Source: Phoronis pallida
Taxonomy: Eukaryota > Phoronida > Phoronidae
DNA: 13,248 nt
Direction of reading: 5' to 3'
Assembly (NCBI GenBank): GCA_028565715.1
Contig: JAOXYC010175247.1
Span: 1 to 13,248, forward strand
Shown here: positions 9,001-13,248 of the stretch, piece after piece
Layout: every line of letters begins with the position of its first letter
Position numbering within the stretch: position 1 is the stretch's first letter
Program-made: the position numbers and the translations under genes
Notes under the pieces: generated by a model
What the model was told of the DNA's origin: nothing
Database searches by the model: none
The model's input: the letters and a program-made list of their open reading frames with translations, nothing else

Positions 9001-9322
9001 ACTTTCCGTAGAAAACTGCTGTTCAGTGCTTACACAGGCTGTGCTATGTGACGAAATACAGCTTATTTCAAAAACAGTCTCCACCTTATTTGAGTGTCTG
9101 CAAGACATTTACGAGAACGAGAGTTATAAGGAATTATCATTTGACGCGTTGGTGTATATTCTGAAGAACTGTGAAATTGATATGAAAAGTGGAGAGTTCA
9201 TGAAAATGATAAAAATATGGATAACTGAGGAGTGTTCAAGAAGAGGATTGGCTGATACTTCAAGTAGTAGAGGGACTGTAACGACAGAGTTGAAAACACA
9301 ATTCCCTCCTTTGCCATTGTGA
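2892..9322 (+). CDS. Calycin-like / PAW / BTB-BACK protein, 588 residues, eight coding exons
   Basis: Coding segments are 2892-3062, 3978-4271, 5765-5959, 6578-6758, 7278-7337, 7715-7896, 8347-8588 and 8881-9322. They sum to 1767 bases, and every junction keeps frame with GT-AG introns. Order: basic, repeat-bearing N-terminus (1-57); beta-rich calycin-like exon (58-155); PAW domain (156-361) as in the C-terminus of PNGase/NGLY1; BTB/POZ (about 377-480); BACK-like helices (about 484-555); Ser/Thr-rich tail. The start ATG has a strong context (AACATGG) and an in-frame TGA at 2877. A pyrimidine-rich acceptor ending at 2870 implies a 5' UTR intron. The PNGase transglutaminase core and zinc-binding CxxC pairs are absent, so deglycosylation is not expected. 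By family knowledge, BTB-BACK proteins recruit CUL3 and PAW binds mannose-type glycans. A cytosolic CUL3 substrate adaptor is inference. Confidence 0.85.
3126..3281. mobile_element. Near-perfect foldback element in intron 1
   Basis: The left arm 3126-3185 and right arm 3225-3281 pair almost perfectly; they share a 33-base block starting AGGTTTTGTTAAACTC and a 14-base block TTTAATTTGATCTT. The only breaks are one outer mismatch and a 6-versus-2-base spacer. The 39-base loop contains TTCCGGAA. High arm identity suggests a young foldback or MITE insertion, or an inverted duplication. No target duplication was evident. Confidence 0.75.
3481..3738. mobile_element. C-rich MITE, hAT-like ends, in intron 1
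   Basis: The left end AGTGGCAGATCCTGGGGG and the complement of the right end (CAGGGGTGGATCCATG) are imperfect inverted repeats of the GTGGCGGATCC type common on animal hAT-derived MITEs. TTCAGC occurs at both flanks (3481-3486 and 3733-3738), a 6-bp candidate duplication; hAT elements normally make 8 bp, so the class is tentative. The interior repeats TTTGCACCCCC-like words three times and carries runs of G and C. There is no transposase frame. Confidence 0.6.
3978..4271 (+). CDS. Coding exon 2: beta-rich calycin-like domain (residues 58-155)
   Basis: The exon is 98 codons bounded by phase-0 introns (acceptor TTTGTTTCAG, donor GTG/GTAAGT). Its protein has regularly spaced Gly, Trp and aromatic residues: CGQWEGTY, then GSGSDAIGEFDIRGDF, then HSVQYAGTI and GGKISGLYW. 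Such alternating strands with G-x-W and a closing G-x-x-W resemble small lipocalin/avidin-type barrels. I cannot name the family with certainty. No signal peptide is present, which argues for a cytosolic domain. Confidence 0.7.
4744..5009 (+). pseudogene. Decayed duplicate of exon 2 (pseudo-exon)
   Basis: The stretch aligns end to end with exon 2. Shared blocks include AAAGTGTGGT-AATGGGAAG, AAGAGAGTTTCAGG, GCAATTGG-GAATT, TAGTTTTGA-AAAGTT, GCCCACT-TGTT and TTGCAAAATATC. The acceptor and its flank are kept (GTTGGTT-CATTTCAG), but about 18 bases near the start are missing, there are frameshifts and stops, and the donor GTAAGT is replaced by GGCCAT. The tail GAAGTGTCAGTTTTTGTT still matches the exon 2 end. 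This is a tandem exon duplication that later lost function. Confidence 0.85.
5010..5764. other. Remainder of intron 2, no feature seen
   Basis: AT-rich intron sequence ending in the acceptor AATATTTCAG at 5764. A short word near 5127-5143 (GTTGAGTTGGTAGAGTT) resembles the start of exon 3 (GTTGAGTCGGTAGAGTT at 5774) and also a tRNA A box. It is too short to call. Confidence 0.4.
5765..5959 (+). CDS. Coding exon 3: first part of PAW domain (residues 156-220)
   Basis: Sixty-five codons, phase 0 on both sides. The stretch GWSKGIWREDHMYRKREFDW (199-218) matches the PNGase PAW pattern of a Trp-Gly-(V/I)-(Y/W)-Arg motif followed by FRK-x-E-x-DWNM. The preceding DEYIRV and VLHLKY fit the first strands of the beta-sandwich. 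Confidence 0.8.
6079..6394. mobile_element. Inverted-repeat element in intron 3, with 14-bp flanking repeats
   Basis: Arms 6121-6200 and 6301-6379 are about 96% complementary (two mismatches, one extra base) around a 100-base centre. TTGGAATATCTTTA stands at 6079-6092 and again at 6381-6394, as a target duplication would; the left copy is 28 bases from the arm. The right arm contains CTGATGA (6301-6307) and GAAACGTC (6325-6332) around a possible stem GATAT/ATATC, which is the order of a hammerhead ribozyme core. Penelope-like elements are known to carry such motifs and make variable-length duplications. Membership is inference. Confidence 0.65.
6578..6758 (+). CDS. Coding exon 4: central PAW strands (residues 221-281)
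   Basis: It begins TYLSRSP and continues to LISWKF (236-241), the diagnostic ISWKF strand of PAW domains, then DGVSWSL-like DVSWSLVSDD strands. The length of 181 bases leaves phase 1, the split Gly codon completing in the next exon. The acceptor is TATTTTTTCAG and the donor GATG/GTGAGG. Confidence 0.8.
6890..6962 (+). repeat. tRNA-derived SINE fragment in intron 4
   Basis: GTAGCTCAATTGGTAGAGCA is a near-ideal tRNA D-arm and A box. About 35 bases on, GACCTGGGTTCCATT resembles a T-arm B box (GGTTCGANTCC) with changes. The acceptor stem (GCCGGGC) has no good partner and the T stem is broken, so this is a SINE head or tRNA pseudogene, not a functional tRNA. Confidence 0.6.
7278..7337 (+). CDS. 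Coding exon 5: short PAW micro-exon (residues 281-301)
   Basis: Sixty bases between ATATTTCCAG and G/GTATGG, phase 1 on both sides. It encodes SLNGLKKDESFPGNTANFLG, which fits the loop between the SLDG strand and the EDTIVV strand of PAW. It was recognised because exons 4 and 6 only join in frame with a phase-1 insert or directly, and the PAW fold expects this loop. Because it is phase-symmetric it could be skipped without frame loss. Confidence 0.7.
7715..7896 (+). CDS. Coding exon 6: last PAW strands (residues 301-361)
   Basis: It contains VLEARLSKG (317-325) and VAWQHAQLFRQ (331-341), the best-conserved block of the PNGase PAW C-terminus (A-x-LS-x-G, then VAWQH-x-QLFRQ). It ends with an EVQIFLKKPQ strand. 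Acceptor TTATTTTCAG, donor CAG/GTAAGT, ending in phase 0. That phase-0 end closes the PAW module cleanly. Confidence 0.85.
8347..8588 (+). CDS. Coding exon 7: BTB/POZ domain, first part (residues 362-442)
   Basis: The protein has DVEFLVG (385-391), then the hallmark AHKYVLITRSPVFYTMFYGG (399-418) and LPDVEESAFQEFL (429-441), as in BTBD1/2/3/6-type and Kelch-type BTB domains. The key Asp (385) and the His-Lys pair (400-401) are present. Acceptor TTCTTTGCAG, donor CTTAG/GTATGC, phase 2. Confidence 0.9.
8881..9322 (+). CDS. Coding exon 8: end of BTB, BACK-like helices, tail (residues 442-588)
   Basis: It opens (R)YLYYDEILITPDNV, the last BTB helices, then YIAKKYLVTGLSKKC and a helical stretch with NCCSVLTQAVLCDE (about 490-505) as in BACK regions of CUL3 adaptors. 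A Ser/Thr-rich tail ends QFPPLPL before TGA at 9320-9322. BTBD-type relatives usually carry a C-terminal PHR beta-sandwich, missing here. Acceptor TTTCACTTTCAG. Confidence 0.85.
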
Positions 9323-9359
9323 TGAAAAGTAAAACATAGATGCTAAAAGTCAAAGGCTT

Positions 9360-9481
9360 ATTCCACAATAGTCTCTCCCACAGCCCGGCTCAGCCGCCAG
9401 TCTGTTCTAACTGCGGGATAAGCGAGTCTCCGCTTAAACTCAATTGAGTCGAAGGGGCTTGAGTTCAGTCTAATTCCACAA
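9360..9481. mobile_element. 104-bp MITE (copy A) with 9-bp duplication, in the 3' UTR
   Basis: The element is 9369-9472, starting TAGTCTC and ending GTCTA, with imperfect inverted ends (TAGTCTCTCCCACAGCCC against TAGACTGAACTCAAGCCC). ATTCCACAA stands on each side (9360-9368 and 9473-9481). The inside has two small perfect palindromes: TAAGCG-agtctc-CGCTTA near 9418-9435 and ACTCAATTGAGT at 9438-9449. It begins 46 bases after the stop codon, so it would be transcribed in the 3' UTR. Confidence 0.75.
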
Positions 9482-9495
9482 GTGCTCCCAACTAT

Positions 9496-9547
9496 ATTCA
9501 GGGTAGCCTGGATGGGACTTTATTCGGGGTAGCCTGGATGAGACTTA
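9496..9547 (+). repeat. 26-bp tandem duplication in the 3' UTR
   Basis: Two adjacent units beginning ATTC(A/G)GGGTAGCCTGGATG match in about 23 of 26 positions, followed by a further ATT. It lies 14 bases after copy A of the MITE. Confidence 0.7.
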
Positions 9548-9905
9548 TTATTTTTTAATCAAAAGGCCAGGGCCCAACAATTTATGTTTAAATAAGCCAC
9601 CTACTAAGTAATATATGTGCATTACATAACAGATATTTATGATCGTTGTGCAGGCTTGGGGAAAAAGAACAGCCTATTATGAAGCTTTTGGCATAATCAA
9701 CATTTAATTGATCTTTCTAACTGGTTGAATGCCTGTTCAAACAGTCTTTCAGAATGTTTGGATATTTAGGTGCTGCTATAGAGGGTATTCATGTGACGCC
9801 ACGTTGGTGCCCAGGTAGTGAATTGTGCCATTTGTGGGTTAGAATTTGCTGTCTCTCATTTTTTACAAAATTTTAAAGGCTGCTTAAATTAACACAATGC
9901 AGGCC

Positions 9906-9911
9906 AATAAA
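9906..9911 (+). terminator. Likely poly(A) signal AATAAA of the main gene
   Basis: The first AATAAA after the stop codon. It gives a 3' UTR of about 600 bases that includes the MITE copy and the tandem duplication. GT-rich bases (GGTGAGCACTGTGAG) follow at 9928-9942, as expected for a cleavage region. That GT-rich part is the beginning of the palindrome at 9933. Confidence 0.5.
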
Positions 9912-9932
9912 GTCCTTAAAATGCATGGTGAG

Positions 9933-10055
9933 CACTGTGAGCTTTCAGGGCACAAAGAGTGCACTGTCTGTGCGGCTGCCTCATACACAGTGACTCACTG
10001 TGTATGCGGCAGCCGCACAGGCAGTGCCCTCTTGGTGCCCAGAAAGCTCACAGTG
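9933..10055. repeat. 123-bp near-perfect palindrome just past the poly(A) signal
   Basis: The arms 9933-9993 and 9995-10055 pair around the single base 9994 with 5 mismatches in 61 and no gaps. The centre reads CACAGTGA-C-TCACTGTG. Transcribed, it would make a 60-bp stem with spaced mismatches. It could be a MITE-like unit, but no target duplication or known termini were seen. It is longer than a usual microRNA precursor stem. Confidence 0.85.
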
Positions 10056-10130
10056 AGTGACTTTACATACAATGAACATTTCTTTGGTATATTTTACCGA
10101 GACATCTTGCCAATTTGTAGGAAAATGTGA

Positions 10131-10808
10131 AACATCTGAGAACCTTCACAAAACTGTTATTTAGGCCAAGCAGATTAACGTAACTTACTGCATGTTAATG
10201 TTACAACAAATGTACCACACTCATCAGAAATGGGCAGTACAACACTGTATGGTAGTGTACTCTATTGGCTGAATGATGAACTACTGTATGTATCATAGAG
10301 CTCTCCATTTAAGGTAGCTTAATTCTGTAATTCTTTTACATCAATATTTAAAAGCTTTATTCTGATATATGAAGATTCAAGCGCAACGTGTGTACTTAGT
10401 CATTCTTCTTGTGCTAGACAATTATTTATACTATGATTGCTTGTTCTTGGCATGATAACTATTTCTTGGCACTGATAACAATGCAAACTTTTTCTGTGAT
10501 ATTTGCAATATTTGTATTTTTCAATCGTGTTAGAAAATATAACAAATGTGATCGTCATATGTACACAAGATGTTTGTCATTGTTTTATTTACGGTTTCAT
10601 TTTACATTTCCACATGACCTGGTAGAGATAAATGTTGGATTTAAAAGAATGTTATGAGTCATTGCTTTGATTTGTTTAGATTGAAAAATGTTCTGCATAC
10701 AAACGTTTATCACAAAATATATAGTGATTTCCAAAATGAAAGAGGAGAAATACAACCTATGATTAAAAGGGCGCCCCTACGGTTTCTTCAACTTTTCGAA
10801 ATTGAATT
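10131..10808. other. Intergenic stretch, no gene seen
   Basis: AT-rich DNA with several short open frames on the plus strand (for example near 10433-10657) that lack recognisable domains, splice context or known composition. I see no RNA gene or terminal repeat here. Confidence 0.4.
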
Positions 10809-10930
10809 CATTAGAAATAGTCTCATCCCCAGCCCGAAATTTTGTCTTCGAGAGTATTTGGGTTGGATGGCCGACTAAACGCAGCCGACGACTCCCGCGT
10901 TTGGGCTTGGGAACGAGGCTACATTAGAAA
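10809..10930. mobile_element. 104-bp MITE (copy B) with 9-bp duplication
   Basis: The element 10818-10921 starts TAGTCTCATCCCCAGCCC and its right end reads on the complement TAGCCTCGTTCCCAAGCCC. CATTAGAAA stands on both sides (10809-10817 and 10922-10930). Length and terminal sequence match copy A at 9369-9472, while the interiors differ. A 9-bp duplication fits Mutator-like habits, but the superfamily is not established. There is no coding capacity. Confidence 0.8.
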
Positions 10931-12129
10931 AAGCCGTTGTTTTCATTTCCTATGAATATGAGACCAGCAAATTTCAAATGTTCACAAACATAATTTTCAA
11001 AATATCTTTTGATTATGTTTTGACAAATGACGTATGAAAGGTTGGATATTCTTTTCAAGTAACCTTTATAAGCATTTATTCGAAAATAATATTTTTACAA
11101 GACCCCAAAGTTGGGGGTTATTACTTATGGGGCACCCTGCAGTTCGGTGCAGTACAATAGAGGGCGCGATTAACAGAAAAAGAACTTCAGGATATTCATC
11201 CCTGGATATTCACTGCAAAATTCGTCGAATTCAAGAAGGTTGATTGTATCATAGTTTTCACGTGTGAATATTTTTTATGTAATCATAGTTACTATTTTAA
11301 GAGTGACTCGCATCTCAAATATCAATGGTCCTCAGCCAAGTGGGTATCACTGTTTGACCAAGGAAATCTAATTAATCCATTTAAACAAAATAATTTAGCG
11401 AAGGTGTAATTTTAGAATAATTAGCCACTTAACCAATAACACATTTTTCTATAAATATGTATATGCTTTTTATCATTCACAAAAAAATGACTCACTCAGC
11501 ATAACTCAATTCAGCTTTTTATCATTTTCTTCAAGCAACTATTCTTTGTAACCAATCAACCGGCTTTGACTTTTTTCAGTAAAAAGGCTATGTCTAACGT
11601 GAGTTTTAGCCTTTAAGTAAAAATTGGCTTACACTAGGTCCAATGATCCTTTGGGGTCATGGTCAGCAATTAAAAAAATAGAAAAATCTGATACCCGTCG
11701 TTGGCCGGCAATTTTTTTTTGCCACGTTCAGTTCTTAAGAGTCCATATTTTCATTTAATAAGACTGCTTATACACTGCGTTTGTAACTGATTCTATGTTG
11801 TAGGTGATAACCGGTACATGAATTCCTATGAAATTCTAGTTTAGAGAACACGTACGTTTAATCCTCAACAAACGTGACATAAAAATGCTTCTGTCTTAAA
11901 TGATATGGATATCAATATTTTAGCAACTTTTCATAAAGAATATTTCCTGTTTTCCCTACTATCAGTAAATTTATTTAAAAAAATGGTAAGTATGGATTTT
12001 CCTCGACAATGTGATGGTATTTTCTAGAAGTTGAAAGCTTAAAGGTGGTATAAATGCTGGTATCTGCTTGCATCTATGAGAACAGCCTCTGGGAACAAAT
12101 TAGTTGGACAACTTTTAAGATTCATACTT
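10931..12129. other. AT-rich intergenic stretch, no gene seen
   Basis: Only short frames occur. Small items are an interrupted palindrome GCACCCTGCA-gttcg-GTGCAG near 11132-11152 and a CCAAT followed closely by TATAAATA near 11433-11457. The spacing of that pair is too tight for a normal CCAAT-TATA promoter. Confidence 0.4.
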
Positions 12130-12336
12130 TGTTTACACATTGTTAAAATTTGCATTGTTTTGAAAAAATGTAAACACACCTTTGTTTACAAAAAATTTGA
12201 CTTTTCCCAGAACTGATACAGGCAGTTTTTATGGATGCTATTTTACTGTCTTAGCAATAATCAAATTTGTTTTGGAATAAAATGGCCCAATTTCAAAGAT
12301 ATCTAAACAATATATTATAGTTTTGTTATGTAAACA
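12130..12336. promoter_or_regulatory. Cluster of four forkhead-type motifs
   Basis: TGTTTACA occurs at 12130-12137 and 12183-12190, and its complement TGTAAACA at 12169-12176 and 12329-12336. This is the core bound by forkhead (FOX) factors. Local AT-richness raises chance hits, so an enhancer is only possible. Confidence 0.3.
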
Positions 12337-12473
12337 ATGTTGTTTTCAAACAAACCAAATAATTGACAAAACGGCTGTTCTTTCCTGAAGTAGGATAGTT
12401 TTAATAATTCAGTGGTTTTAAGTTGCAATTAAACGCCAAGTGCAAATCTGTCCGATTCAAAATTTGGACGAGT

Positions 12474-12577
12474 TCAGCATGTATATGCCTAGTCGGCGCA
12501 TGAGGCCTCCACAAGAGAACGCCGCCTGCTACGGTGTCCAGCCTGTTGTTTCGTCTGGGCCCAAGTCAGCATGTATA
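12474..12577. mobile_element. 80-bp GC-rich insert between 12-bp direct repeats
   Basis: TCAGCATGTATA occurs at 12474-12485 and 12566-12577. The 80 bases between are much richer in G and C (for example GTCGGCGCATGAGGCCTCC) than the flanks. The arrangement is that of a short retroposed piece with a target duplication. No tail of A, known RNA, or terminal inverted repeat was recognised. Confidence 0.45.
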
Positions 12578-13248
12578 CCCCTTTAAATCTGCTTTATACA
12601 ACTGCGTTCGTGTTTGATAATTGACATTCAGAATTTACCTGCAACGGAGAAAACAAAATGTATTCTCCATGTAATTTGTTTGATGATACTCTCATAAATC
12701 AATTTATATCTGAGACAGGCATGCATTTATTATTATTTTTAAAATGCCAACATTGACACCTCTCGGTAACACTTTTTTAAACACGTTTTTGAACACATCA
12801 ACGCGTTAAAAAGTGAAAGATAAGATATGAAATCAAAAGTTCCAGCGCCTGTAGTAAAGTTGGTATACAAGTAAAACCTACATGTAACTCGGATATTTCA
12901 CTAAAAACTCAGGCTTGGTCAGTGATGAAATAAAATACAGTTGGAAAACTTTTGTTTTAGTTAATCAAAATAGCACGGATAGTTCTATAAAGAGGTTTGA
13001 CCAACATTCACGTTGAATATTTTAGCTGATTATTTTTAGCTTTTTTGGATTATTTGTTTTGACCCACTTATGATGCTAGCATTAAATTTCGATTTTGTCA
13101 ACTTCAAATTTCTTAAGACTTTAATAAAAATACTAAATCGAAGTATTATCTTTGTGTGCATGTTAATATTGGTTGTCCGTCAGAATAAAAGTTGACGATT
13201 TTTTAAAACTAAAATATGAAGTATAACAACTATATTTTTAGAATGATG
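12578..13248. other. AT-rich stretch to window end, no gene seen
   Basis: No frame, RNA gene or repeat was supported. AATAAA words occur near 12928, 13122 and 13184 but have no gene to belong to within the window. Confidence 0.4.

Noticed and set aside
9897-10130. 77-codon plus-strand frame over the palindrome
   Set aside because: It is a by-product of the palindrome sequence, with mirrored content and no domain.
10654-10878. 74-codon frame ending in the MITE copy B
   Set aside because: Its last third lies inside a mobile element and the rest has no recognisable feature.
11433-11457. CCAAT-TATA promoter
   Set aside because: The two boxes are about 15 bases apart, much closer than in usual promoters, and no coding region follows.

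Overview
This window looks like genomic DNA of an animal, most likely a marine invertebrate; the phylum cannot be fixed from sequence alone. It is AT-rich, its one clear gene is split by GT-AG introns, and its gaps hold tRNA-derived SINE relics and small inverted-repeat transposons. No bacterial-style operon, rRNA gene or CRISPR array was seen.

Layout. Positions 1-415 hold a 60-codon reading frame (157-339) followed by AATAAA, perhaps the last exon of an upstream gene. Positions 500-640 carry a TATA-less promoter-like cluster (two opposed ATGGCGGC boxes, an NRF1-like and an ETS-like site). Positions 650-2870 hold no recognisable gene. They contain a GC-richer block with a strong hairpin, a 1.2-kb-spaced inverted repeat, a long palindromic element interrupted by a 380-bp MITE, and a tRNA-derived SINE head on the minus strand.

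The main gene (coding 2892-9322, plus strand) has eight coding exons that join in frame to 588 residues with intron phases 0,0,0,1,1,0,2. Its parts are a short basic and repeat-bearing N-terminus, a beta-rich calycin-like exon, a PAW domain (the C-terminal sugar-binding domain of cytosolic PNGase/NGLY1), and a C-terminal BTB/POZ plus BACK region like that of CUL3 adaptors. The PNGase catalytic core is absent. I infer, without proof, a CUL3 ubiquitin-ligase adaptor whose substrate-reading part is a glycan-binding PAW fold. Intron 2 holds a decayed duplicate of the calycin-like exon. Introns 1 and 3 hold inverted-repeat elements, one with a hammerhead-ribozyme-like core.

Downstream, the 3' UTR region contains a 104-bp MITE with 9-bp target duplications, a 26-bp tandem duplication, an AATAAA, and right after it a 123-bp near-perfect palindrome. 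A second member of the 104-bp MITE family lies at 10818-10921. The rest (10931-13248) is AT-rich with no convincing gene; it holds a cluster of forkhead-type motifs and an 80-bp GC-rich insert between 12-bp direct repeats.
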